Assembly (NCBI RefSeq): GCF_039555335.1 | Contig: NC_092628.1 | Coordinates: 71,143,706 to 71,207,705, forward strand | DNA length: 64,000 nt | Direction: 5' to 3' | Origin: Amphiura filiformis | Taxonomy: Eukaryota > Echinodermata > Ophiuroidea > Amphilepidida > Amphiuridae | Shown: one piece after another, positions 47,935 through 60,700 of the stretch | How positions within the stretch are numbered: the stretch's first letter is position 1 | Layout of the letters: every line of letters starts with the position of its first letter | Program-made: the position numbers and the translations under genes | The notes under the pieces: model-generated | What the model saw: only the letters and a program-made list of their open reading frames with translations | Told to the model about the DNA's origin: nothing | Databases searched by the model: none

Positions 47935-49512
47935 AGTGATGTATCGTTCGAGTCCGGACTCGGACTCGAGTCCGGACTCGAGTCCACTTTCTGTTGGCAT
48001 CGGACTTGGCTCGGACTCGGACACAAAAAGACTCGGCTCGGCTCGGACTCGGACACAAAGGACTCGGACTCGAAGGCGAGTCCAGTCCGAGTCCAGTCCA
48101 ATTAAATCCATGTCAAATGTGAAATGATTATCTAAAAATGTCAAAATAGATATCAAATTTGTTGACTTTACTTATTTGGCCATTTTCCAAATTAATTGGG
48201 GGCTGTCAAATCTGTGATCTGTCATATATCCTACATATCCACCAAATTATTTAGATTTATCTGTCACTTAGCAGAATCATATTACATGTATTGTTATCAT
48301 TTAAAATGAAATAATTGATAATTAATTACATGTAAATGCATTATTTTATTAAATATTTGCACTATAAAAAATATCGAAGAGTTCTTTCATGTAACTTTCC
48401 AATCCATTAAAACTCTTGAAAGAGAGAAACATGCACACTGGACCCTACATCTCAGCTTCCACTCAGTAAATTGGTACTAAAACATAGGGTGTAGGGTGCT
48501 GTAGTTTGTGTGTGTTCACTACTCACTGGCACTGCACATTCGTGTGGGATAATTTTGAAATGATGTTTAGAATTAATGGTGAATTTCTGCTAGTATTATT
48601 ATTATTATGACGATGATGATAACGATGATGACGAAGGTGATGATGATGATGATGATGTTATTTTTATGTAATGTATTTGAATACATTGCAATTCATATGC
48701 TTCTCTAGTCTCTGGGTGCAAAAGTTTACATGCAGTGTGCCACACACACACAAATATCCCCACATGACTGCTGTCTGATACAGGTGATCTGATGCATGTA
48801 GATTTTACCTTCAGGAGTTACATCTACCATTGTGTGTATTTATTGACTTGGGTTGAGTCCTTGAAATGTCAACTGTGTGAGGTGCACTGGGGTGGGGTTT
48901 GGTGGGGTGGGGTTTGGTAGGGTGGGAGTGTATAGGGAGAGTGGTGTGTGGTGTGGTGTAGTGAGTGACCTTTGACCAATGACCTTGTTTTTCTACAATT
49001 TTATCATCAAAATGCCATAAAATTATGTGGAATCTTTGAAATTTTCTTTTTTTTTCAGCAAATTTATATTGTAAATTTTTAAATTAGAAACAAAATATAA
49101 AATTTTGCTCCATTTCTTTTGATCCATTTTTTCAAAATGTTATACCAAATGACCCCCTTTCAAAATTTTTATACCCAATTACCCCATTTTCAATTTGTTA
49201 TACCCAATGACCCATTTTATACAAATAGGCTCCTACTAAGCAATGCCAGTAGGTAGATACATGTCACATTAAAGTTGAATACCCCCCCACCGGGAATGGA
49301 CTCTGACCGAGTCCGGACCGAGTCCGGACTCGAGCCGGACTCGAGTCCGGACTCGCGTCTTATTTTGTTGGACTCGGACTTGGCTCGGACTCGGCACCCC
49401 GGACTTGGACCCGAGTCCGGACTCGGACACAAAAGGACTCGGACTTGGCTCGGACTCGGATACAACTGGACTCGGCTCGGCTCGGACTCGGACAAGCTGG
49501 ACTCGGGTACAA
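47935..49512. mobile_element. 1.58-kb insertion with GAGTCC/GGACTC arrays at both ends
   Basis: It is flanked by the 14-bp repeat gtct(a/g)gcgctttac. Both ends (47950-48100 and 49290-49510) consist of cgagtccggactcg, ctcggactcggacacaaaag and ggcttggctcggactcgg-like words in the same orientation, so they resemble terminal direct repeats. The long target duplication points to a target-primed or Penelope-like mechanism, but no polymerase is encoded. The open frames on all strands come from the simple arrays. Confidence 0.6.
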
Positions 49513-49543
49513 GTCTGGCGCTTTACCGGTCGGCCACCGTGGC
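49513..49543 (-). pseudogene. tRNA-like sequence, 5' part (minus strand)
   Basis: The minus strand reads gccacggtggccgaccggta + aagcgccagac, with an A-box-like tggccgaccgg. The final 14 bases repeat, with one change, the start of the other half, as expected for a target duplication of the intervening insertion. Confidence 0.6.
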
Positions 49544-50655
49544 AGTTGAGCGATGGAGTGTAATGATAAAAGATAAATCTCATAATGCCATCTTTAGCCT
49601 TTTGTTTACTAAAAAAGACGCGTTTTGTAAAGATAGATTAGCCGTTTTATGCATAAATAGCACGAACGTTTGGGAAAGGTTTCAAACAAATAATAAAGAC
49701 ACTGATGTGATGATGAAATTGCGTAAGTCGGGAATTATCTGCGTCGCAATGTTTTGTTTTGCTTTTAGGAATTTTACCTTAAAATTTACGACTTCATGAC
49801 ATTATCATTCGAAATCAACAAAAGATATTTCAACACTATATGTCCTCATTCTTTCTCTAGAATGTTTTGTACATGTATGTGAAATAGCTTCAATGGTTCG
49901 CTGCATAATGGTAAAAATAGCCTTGACTCAAAAAAGGGCGAGAGGTACCATATTTACGGATTCAGGCTAAATTTAAAATTGATATAAAACGTTCGTTTTT
50001 GATCGATTACAAAAATTAATTTTGTCGTATAAAGAAATTGTATCTGGCGTGAATTACACTACAGTTTTTATTCCTAGGGCTCTTTGACTTCTTCAAATAT
50101 TTTTTTTAATGATAGAGTGAATCCCCTGGCCCTCTATAATTACGCACAAAAGATCGACTTAAGCATATATCTCGCGATTAAAACAAGCAAATTGAACAAA
50201 ACAATCGGCATTTGAGAGCTAAAGACTACGCCCTTGACGTTGATGTAAGCATTATGTCACAACAGTATTTTCTAATTGCCAAAAGGGCGCTTTTCACTTG
50301 CACAATTATTTTTGAGACAGGCTGTAAATATGGGTCCACTTGCAGATTTTTGGAGGCGCATCCTTACCCAAACCATATTTGAGCCCCCCCCCCCCACCCA
50401 CCCGACAGTAAAAAAAGGTGCAACCATCGAGGGCAAGAATGGCTAACTCTATATCCAACTGGGATTGGAATTAAAGGTTAGTCTTTTTGACATGTCTGAT
50501 GATGTTTACTGAGTTAAAACAATACATGGTTTGTACATGTTGTAAGTCTACATAACATTCTTCGTCGTTACTTCTAGGGACAGATAGATGTTTCTACAAG
50601 ATAAAAACTCACAGTTTACCGCATTGCACTTCCTAACGTGTCTTAGGCTATATAT

Positions 50656-51269
50656 TCATGGTTTGTAGAACACAATACCATGAACACTACATGATTCACA
50701 CGCTAGACAACTAAAATTATTCCATACAGCATTGTATTCTGCGGCATTGGCCTTTATGTCACATCTCCAAACATTCTGACGAATCAGCTTCAAACCCTCT
50801 GAAACCGCCATACTACGGAACAACTTATTCTGATCACCCTGTTGATTGTCGATATACACCACAAGTGCGCCTGATTTGAGTGTCCGCAAGATAGTAGGAA
50901 TGGCACCTCTTTGTGATTGGATCGGCATGAAGGGGTACTTCTGATTGAGTGGTGGGGGATCCTTTATGAACGCCACTGCTGGGCTGACTGACTTCACAAA
51001 TGTGACGATATCAGCGTTTCGTATGGCTTCCACTATACGACTGTCCAGTGGATTAGAAGATGTTATATCAAGAGGCAGGTAGGATGCATTTACAGCCGGT
51101 GGAGGAAGGCGTGGTTGGATGGTCTTCCAGACTTTGTTCCAATCAGGATATTTGTCCAGGATATGGCAGGTTAGACGCGTGTTGCGGTTGATGGATCGTA
51201 GGAAGGTAATCAAACCGATAATGTCTGATCCAGGTCCGCCACCGATGCAGCAAACTCGTAGATGGTTCC
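50656..51269 (-). CDS. TPR-methyltransferase gene, exon R (Rossmann methyltransferase domain, last exon)
   Basis: 204 codons to the stop. It opens NHLRVCCIGGGPGSDIIGLI, a SAM-binding motif I with GGGPGSD, then CHILDKYPDWNKVW, where the acidic residue after the second strand would bind the SAM ribose. Later come NADIVTFVKSVSPA and SGALVVYIDNQ, which fit later strands of the fold. It ends CLACESCSVHGIVFYKP. The GGGPGSD form is shared with fungal 25S rRNA uridine-N3 methyltransferases (Bmt5/6 type) and uncharacterised animal relatives; the substrate is unknown. Confidence 0.82.
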
Positions 51270-54200
51270 CTGCAAGTATACAAGTCAGTAATTATTGTTG
51301 CAACGTTGCATGTTTGTCAATTTCATGAATTATTTCTTGTTGATCGACTTTGCAGGCCCGTTACTATTTCAGATAAATCATACATTTTTTTCTTCATCAT
51401 GCAGATTTTAATTAAAAAATAAATGAGCAGTTAACTTCCTTTATACATTTATACAATAAATTTTACACTACAAAATTTGCAATCATAACCGATGAAAGTA
51501 AATTTAAATCATACTTGAAGTCTTTGGTTCTTTAGGGATATATATTGCCAATCATTAGTAGGGAAAAAACTTTAAATACCTGCAGGAAATTTGGTCAAGA
51601 TGTTAGGCGTACATCTGAGAAGCCAAGGCACAAACTGACAATGGATCAAGAAGAACCTGATCATGTAGGCACACTGTTTATCTGGTTCTCCCCAATGTAT
51701 GCGCTGTCCCGCATGACAGAGTCCACCATTACCGTAACTATTAGTGATCGCCTTCCTAGCTTGGTGAACTGTGTTAAAATTGTAACCAATAGGACGAAGG
51801 AGTTCTGGGCAGATTGCATAAAGGAGACTGAAGGCAAACTGGACACCAGTTTCTTGGGGACAGCTGGTCCATTGCGTTGTATCGCTGTATATGGCTCGCA
51901 GATCTACGGCTTCTAGTGATGTGACATCAGAGTCGGATCTGAAGAGCAGAGGAATAAAAATCATCAATGTTGTAATACAGGCACTTTGATGGTTTATTCT
52001 CAAAAGTCAAATGTATTTTGCTTGATGAATTGTGGGGACCAGTGGTGCGGGCAGTAGTGTTACCAGAATTTCAGGACGAAGGGTCAGACGATCCAATACA
52101 TGACATGCATGTCCAAGGGGACAACTCATCCCTTGCAGCAGGGCTGTGAGTTGCGGAGGGTATATGGGCCGCGCACATTTTTGGTCAAAAATGAGCAAGT
52201 CAAAAATGAGTTTTGGTCAAAAAATTGTAGAAAACAAAATTTTTGGGGAAAAAGTGAGCCTATCCAACACAGTCCAAGTTTTGAGTCCAAGTGTTGATTA
52301 TATTGGACTATTCAACTCTGTACAAAGTATAGGAAGGAAGATTCTGAGAACATACCGGTAATAATGTGTAAAATTGACTGAAAATATTAAAACTATGCGT
52401 AGATTGACAACGATAATCGGATGCATGTTCTTCTTTCTATCCATTTCGAGTAATGGGTTTCTTAAAATTAGCCACTCTCATTTTAGATTCTCTGACCTGA
52501 AGAGAAGATTAGGAAGAATTGATAAGCATATTAATGTGTTTATTAAAGATAGCAAAATGAATCGACAGTACTTACATGGATGTCATAAACCCTGGATGTG
52601 GCTGGAGCTGCAAAATAAACAGTAGTAGTCGAAATGTCACATCGTTTTAACCAAATCGGTTGCAAAGAAAACATAATTATTATTTGTCTGAGACGTTTTA
52701 TTATATTTTCTTTTAAAGATTATGCGTAAATAGTAATATTTATCTTACTTGTAAATCTGAATGAAGACTAGAAATTCAAAACATATACCTACCCTAGCAC
52801 CTTCAACAAACGCTGTCAATGAGTCATACTTGAGGCCCATCCGTAGGCGACTGCGTCCAAGACATTCGTATGCTTGTCTGTTTGTGGAAAATAGAATAAA
52901 CCAAACTTTACTAATGTAACAAAACAACTTGATAGAGAATGCATCCATAATTTTATTTTGTATCTTCAAACACTTTAACATACTTTTCATGTTTCATTTA
53001 TATCATTATAAAGCTGATCATGATTTAGGTTGACGCAATGATCGCGCACCTTACCTGTTTGATCTGCTATCACCATTTATGGCATTCCATAAACTGTCAA
53101 CGAAGAAGAAAAATATTTCATATTGATTTGAGTTGGTAGAATGTGAAATTAATGGTTTTCTTGCGAATTATATTAAAATAATTTACACACAAATTGAAAC
53201 TTTAGGTTACAACGATTTATATCATTTTTTTTTATTTCTTGGGTTTTTATAAGCTCTCATTGAACATGATATAGGTATCACAGGGAAACCTCAGTTAACA
53301 CATTTGCTAGTCAGTCAAAATGGCCTAAACCGGCAATACAAATTTACATTGAAATTTAAAAGAAGCTTTTAAAGAAAGAAACCTTCATAAATATGTTGTC
53401 TATACTTCACTTGACCCAAATATATGATTTTTTTTTTGGTGATGAGAGACTCGCACATGGAATTTCAGAGAGATTTTGATAGCAGTTCCATTAAAAAAAA
53501 GTGCTATCGTCATGAGACTAAGATCTAGAAACACCCCGAATGCTGTTTTGGGGAATTTTGCTAGCAGAATCTTTTTGATGAAAGTCAATCTTTGACAAGA
53601 TGTAACTTTGCTACGGAAAGTGCTTTGACAAAAAGGTTTTCAGTGTTGGCTTTCTTAGCTCAAGGGCTTTAATTTGATATATAAAATGATGCAGTTTGAT
53701 GGCAAATTTGAATTCACCTGGCATACCTACATTGTAAATACAAGTTACCTTGTTTCTGCCTGGCTGTATTCACACCCACTCATTTGTATCAACCCTAGTC
53801 GTAACCACGCCCATTTAGCATTGGGTGAACTACGAAGACCACTAACCAGTATTTGTACTGCCTTTGTCTGAAACAAGTTAAAATTATTAACAATTAGGCC
53901 TATTGGGGTTTTTTTTATGAGAAATTATGATTTAACTTTGTTCACCAAACAAAAAGTTGCATAATTATTTTTTACATCATTGTTAAACTGATAAGTTATT
54001 CGGCTGCCACTGATATCAGAATAAAGCACTTCGATTGTGATTATCACATAGGCCTATAACAGCTTCCCATTACACCTGGTGCAGGGGCGTAGCAAGAGCC
54101 TTGGCCCCAAGGAGTATATAGTGCTGGGCCATATTAACATCAGTCTTATTTAATTTTCGCTTTTGCTCGGGGTCCCTGAACCCAAGGGCCCACTGACCTC

Positions 54201-54702
54201 ATAAGGAAATGAGTACTAAAAGCGCATTGTTCATGCACGTTCATAACGCAATGGCACCGTCGGGGTTCGAACCATCCATCCGATTGTGAGTCAGAGCCCG
54301 TACATCTTTCCCACTTGGGTGGAGTGAGGTAAATGGGCCTTGCCAAAGGGTACAACGCAATGGCAGTATGGCACCATCCGTCCGAGGTTCGAACCCGCAA
54401 TCCTCCGATTGTAAGTCACGAGCCTGCAGCACTACACCACAGTGCCCTCATGGAATTAAACACTTTTACGTCTACATTCTTTATACTTTTTAACTCAATG
54501 CTGTTACATAAATGAAGACTTTATATACATTTATAGATGTGCACCGTTACCTTTTCTTGTAGTACCATGCATATATCAATGAGATACGAGCCTGTGTTTC
54601 CGTCTGGTTGAAGGTTGTAAGACAATTCAACAAATTCTTGACCTAAACTATAAATGATAGATATTTTAAAACAATATAGGCTAGTTAATATATGTGAAAT
54701 GT

Positions 54703-54768
<66 letters not shown>

Positions 54769-57700
54769 AAATCAAATACTAAAATTTCCGAATCTTGACA
54801 TCTAGCTTAGCTATTATACGTTTATGTTTAGTCAGACAATGTCAGATGTTCCTGACAACATTCAATAATCTTATCTTCAATCTTAACAACGCAACTTTAG
54901 GATGACTATTTACCTTATTTCAGCAAGAACTTCACATATGTATTTTCCAAGACGAAAGAATACATCTGCATTCCAAGGATCATGTTTCAAAGCCTAAAAA
55001 GAACAAGAAGTTTGATCGTTGCTATTATTCATTATTATATTGGTCACATTGACAGCCCGATTGAGGGTGATGAGCAATCGTGAAACCTGTCAAGAAGTTG
55101 CATTTCCGCTATCTGGATAAAGTTGTGCTGCGATGTTTCTGTTTGTGTGATTGTGGAGTGGAGTACATTGTGGATTTATTTTGCATTTGACTCTTGGTAG
55201 TATTATTTTACTCAATGTATATATTGCATACACGTTTTTAAGTTAAAATGCTCTCCCTTTAGTAAATAGTAATTGCATCAATGATTTTAAACAGGTTATG
55301 TATTTCCCCCTCTTTATGAGCACTGAAGAAGTCGCTGCCTGATGTATTTTAGTGTCGCAAGATGTATTAAAATTTTAGGCATTGATGAAGTAGCTATCTA
55401 CTGCTGATACAGATATTGATGAAGTATGTAGCCATCTACTGCTGATATAGGTATGAAGTAGTACGAAGTAGCTATCTACTGTTGATACAGGTATTGATGA
55501 AGTAGCTATATACTGCTAATACAAGTATTGATGAAGTTATTATTTACTGCTGATTTATTTATTTTATAACATCATCAAAAGCAGAAAATAACATAAAAGA
55601 TGCCTCCTGAGCTGCCAGGTAGCACTGAAAAGCAATATCACTTATCAGTATTGATGAAGTCGTTCTCTACTGCTGATACAGGTATTGATGAAGTAGCAAT
55701 GTACTACTGATACAGAAATGAAGTAGCTATCTGCTACTGATATGGATATTGATGAAGTAGCTAAATATTGCTGATACAAGTATTGATGAAGTAGTTATCT
55801 ACTGCTGATACAGGCATTGAGGAAGTACCGTAGTTATCTACTGCTGATACAGGTATTGATGAAGTAGTTATCAACTGCCGATACAGGTATTGATGAAGTA
55901 GCTTTCTACTGCTGATACAAGTATTGATGAAGTAATTATCTACTGCTGATACAATTGATGAAATAGTTATCTTATGCTGATACAGATAGTACGAATGAAG
56001 TACTCATCTACTGCTGATAAAGGTATTGATGAAGTAGATATCTACTGCTGATACATGTATTGATGAAGTAGCTATCTACTGCGGATACAGGTATTGACGA
56101 AATAGCTATCTACTGCTGATATAGGTATTGATGAAGTAGCTATCTACTGCTGATATAGGTATTGATGAAGTAGCTATCTACTGCTGATACAGGTATTGAT
56201 GAAGTAGCTATCTACTGCTGATACAGGTTTTGATGAAGTAGCTATCTACTGCTGATATAGGTATTGATGAAGTAGCTATCTACTGCTGATATAGGTATTG
56301 ATGAAGTAGCTATCTACTGCTGATACAGGTATTGATGAAGTAGCTATCTACTGCTGATATAGATATTGATGAAGTAGCTATCTACTGCTGATACAGGTAT
56401 TGATGAAGTAGCTATCTACTGCTGATACAGGTATTGACGAAATAGCTATCTACTGCTGATATAGGTATTGATGAAGTAGCTATCTACTGCTGATATAGGT
56501 ATTGATGAAGTAGCTATCTACTGCTGATACAGGTATTGATGAAGTAGCTATCTACCGTTGATACAGGTATTGATGAAGTAGCTATCTACTGCTGATATAG
56601 GTATTGATAAAGTAGCTATCTACTGCTGATACAGGTATTGATGAAGTAGCTATCTACTACTAATACAGGTATTGATGAAGTAGTTATCTACTGCTGATAC
56701 AGGTATTGATGAAGTAGCTATCTACTGCTGATATAGGTATTGATGAAGTAGCTATATACTGCTGATACAGGTATTGATGAAGTAGCTATCTACTGCTGAT
56801 ACAGGTATTGATGAAGTAGCTATCTACTGCTGATACAGGTATTGACGAAATAGCTATCTACTGCTGATATAGGTATTGATGAAGTAGCTATCTACTGCTG
56901 ATATAGGTATTGATGAAGTAGCTATCTACTGCTGATACAGGTATTGATGAAGTAGCTATCTACCGTTGATACAGGTATTGATGAAGTAGCTATCTACTGC
57001 TGATATAGGTATTGATAAAGTAGTTATCTACTGCTGATACAGGTATTGATGAAGTAGCTATCTACTACTAATACAGGTATTGATGAAGTAGTTATCTACT
57101 GCTGATACAGGTATTGATGAAGTAGCTATCTACTGCTGATATAGGTATTGATGAAGTAGCTATCTACTGCTGATACAGGTATTGATGAAGTAGCTATCTA
57201 CTGCTGATACATGTATTGATGAAGTAGCTATAATCTACTGCTGATACAGGTATTGATGAAGTAGCTATCTACTGCTGATACAGGTATTGATGAAGTAGCT
57301 ATCTACTGCTCATTGTCCATTATCCCAGCAAACAAAACAATTCGATATTATTCAAAGGTTAGAAAAGGTTGTCAAAAAACGTTTGAATGTCGGGTTATAT
57401 AAAGAGTATTATAAAAAAAAAATTTCATAACATTCAAAAACGTTTTTGATAACTTGCTGCAAAATATTCTAACGTAATGCTATTTAAGTGTTCATAAAAT
57501 ATTTGGCAAAAATGTTTGCAAAAACTATTTTATAATAGCATTTTAAAAATGTTTTCACACAAACCGTTTTAAATTTAAAATGTTTTCATGTCCTTTATAA
57601 AACCCGGAATTTAATGTTATTAAAACGTTTTTACCAAAACCAACATATAACCTGTTTAAAAGGATTTTAAAAAGATTTGTATTTAGCCTACTGAAATATG

Positions 57701-60700
57701 CGCGTATTGAAATAATGAATAATGGTGAACAAAACAAAATTTATCAACTAAATTAAAATTGAGTAATGCTTTTAAGAATATACAGGTACCTTGAGAATGG
57801 AAGTGAGGAACATCCATGGATCCGTTCTGGTTTCCATTGAATTGTCCCAATACTTTATGGCGTGCTGTAGATTATAGTCGGCTCGATTTCCACGTCGCCA
57901 ATCCCTCAAACTATAACAAATTCAATAGGCACCAGACATTTACAGTTAACGAGAAGTTTCAGGTATACATTACTGCGATGTATCGACAATAATATATTCT
58001 TAGATTATAATTACATCATACCATAAGTGGTGTTTCACATCTTATAGCATCATATTGAGAATTTTCCACTTGTTTATGTTTGCTGCTTTGTATCATTGAA
58101 GTTTTACTCGACATTTAATAATGCATACTGACCTTCCCGCTTCAGGGCCACGATGACGTTGACTATGAATACGCTTGCAAACTTGGATCAGCTTCTTGTA
58201 AAGATCTGTTGGTGTTGCCTTCTTCAATGATTGTAGGGGTATACTCTAAATTAGAAAGAAGACAATATAGCCCGTGTCAGTTAAATTATTGACAAATATA
58301 TAATTGGTATTCAGTGTTCACGTAATAGAAGTGGCAAAGACATATGCCTCCGGAATGTATGCTATAGCTTTAATACCGTAATTTTATGTTACTTTAGACC
58401 TATAAGAGTGCCACCTCTGTTGTCACATTATTTCGTCTTCATCTCAAATATGCTTTGCAAATGTTTAAAATGTGATTTATTTATCCGATCCCAGCTGCCC
58501 CACAGGCATGAGAATGGCTTTTTTGAAAAATGCCAGAATAAGTACATGAATTCGGCCTTAAATGGCCCCAAACAGGCTGAAAATGCGTAAATTTGGACAA
58601 ACTACGTGAATTCAGGCATAAACCTGAAAATTCTTATGTCTGATGTTATGAATTTCTTATATCGTACCTCCACAAGTGAAGCCAGCGTAGCCAAATTAGG
58701 ATCGATGACCTCAGTAGTCTGTGATGGACTCAGTCCTACTTTGCTTCTAGTAGAATTGGCTGATGAAGCCTTTGTAACACTAGCTCCCGCAGCCGATTTG
58801 GCTCGACACAATTCCAGTTGACTTCTCACGGATTTTGTTGATGATGAAATAGGTTTATCCTTTACCAATTCTAAACCTATAAATTTAACAAAGCAACATT
58901 TTCAACTTAAATGGGCGTGGTCCAATATTAACATGTTCTGTTTTCTATCTTACATTGAGGCCTACCCAAATTTTGAGTTGTATTGCTCCAGCGGTTTTGA
59001 TATGGGAAGCAAAAACGTGTATGCCAATGCCCCATACCATAATTTAACACGTTTTGTTCACACCATTTAAACGCAACATATCTTGACTAATAAATTTGAC
59101 TGGTATAATGAGAAAAATATGAGCTTTCTTCTGCTACAGTTTTGATGAAGAAAACTGGGAATGAGACCTTTAAGGTGGCTGTGTACTCTCAGACATGCGT
59201 GTAGTAAAAGTGCAATAACTTTGTAATTATTCGCGCAAAACATATAAAAGTATACATTTTATGAAGGCAAGACATCAATAAATCTTAATATAAATACAGA
59301 TTTGGGGTAAAAACAACAATTTTGAAGAAAATCACAAAAAGTGAAGTTTTGGCAATATTTGTTAGGTACATCATAACAAAAAACACTCTTCCAAAATATT
59401 TTATTTTGTTTTTAGCTCAATCTTGAGGCTCCATTCCAAAAACGGTTTTTTATTTTTTGATATTGGCCTTATTTTTGAGATATTGACCATATAAGGCATC
59501 AAAATGAACTTTTTAAAATTCAAAACGCCTATTTGCACAAAATGATGCCCAAAATCGGAAATAGACCAAAATATAAAAAATGAGAAAACCGTTTCTTGAG
59601 TCGATCATGCTTTTTACGATGATCATATTTGCTTACCTATAGATGCTGTATTTATTGAGTTATCGTGTACCTAAATCGTCATTTTACCGAGAAAATGAAC
59701 ATTGAAATAATGGCCGTTGAAGTTTAAAGTGGTCACATTTTGCACTTTCATCGAATCTCACAGGAGAATGCGACAGTTTTCGTTTTTGTAACTTATATTA
59801 CGTGAACATCGGGTAAATCCACAGCCCCTTGAGAAGTTTGAGCGAAATCCATTCATAACTTGATATTTAAATCGGGGGAAAGAACTTGAAAAACCCCACA
59901 TTTTATCAGCTAAAACGGAGCCATTTGACCACTAGGTTTTTGTGAAATCAGTGCTTCCGTGGTGTTTCCATAAGATGCGCCACGCTTGCAGATAAGCGTC
60001 GCGTTTGCGTCGCGTATTTGTGCGTTAACAAATTGCGCGATACGCAACGCGATGAGTTGTTGCGCGCGTGTACCTTGCTGGTACAACAAAGATTTTCTTT
60101 CCTTTTCAATTTCAAACACGAGTGGAATAGTGAAATAAAATCCTTAAAATATTGCAGTTGGAGTTTACAAATCTGGATTTTCATTCCTTGTATTTATAAA
60201 AAACATAACAAGGTACAAACATATCATAAAAACTCAATTTTGAGAAAGAAACAATGGCTAGAGTACACAGCCGCGTTAATAAAACATTGCTTAAAAACAA
60301 AAAATACATACTAGTACACACTTGCACCCCTACCAACACAGAGTTAAAGAGCACTACCAGCGGCGGATATTGTTTTTATCTTTGAGATATGGCAAAGTCT
60401 GGTAAATCAACATAGTGATAAGTAAACGCGCGCTCACTGCATCGTAATCATAACTGATATTACACACAGACTCGCAGCAAATTGTATTCACTTCCGAAAT
60501 AATTTTATACGTTTTAAAATAATTTTTATTACAATAATTTCTTGTATCTACCTTTAAGAGCTGATTTATGAGCCTCCTTCACGTCTTTTGTCGCCAGCTG
60601 AGCCTGGGCGAGATACAACCAGCCATAAACATTCTGTTCGTCTGCTGCTACACCTATGGAGTCAATAATGATGTTAAGATGGAATTTCATAATGGCATTG

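Larger units (their letters stand above)
47294..50324. mobile_element. 3.0-kb TA-flanked element with ~50-bp inverted termini
   Basis: The left end cagcctgtctcaaaaattgt, continuing gcaagtgaaaagcgccct, is mirrored at the right end (agggcgcttttcacttgcac...gagacaggctg). TA flanks both sides. No transposase is found. The inside holds a tRNA-like sequence split by another insertion, a (gat)n tract at about 48605-48657, ggtggggttt repeats at about 48890-48960 and ttatacccaatgaccc repeats at about 49140-49220. Confidence 0.88.

Noticed and set aside
49275-49799. 174-codon plus-strand frame with many Ser/Asp/Arg residues
   Set aside because: Its first half is a translation of GGACTC/GAGTCC arrays, which stay open in several frames on both strands.
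52007-52198. Possible extra minus-strand exon (LLQGMSCPLGHACHVLDRLT)
   Set aside because: Acceptor phase does not fit between exons P and Q, and including it would bring in a stop. It could be a first exon of a separate methyltransferase gene, but nothing supports that further.
52374-52625. Plus-strand 83-codon frame with a signal-peptide-like start (MRRLTTIIGCMFFFLSISSN)
   Set aside because: It overlaps the micro-exon of the minus-strand gene, has no splice or paralogue support, and its downstream part has no motif. Kept only as a weak possibility.
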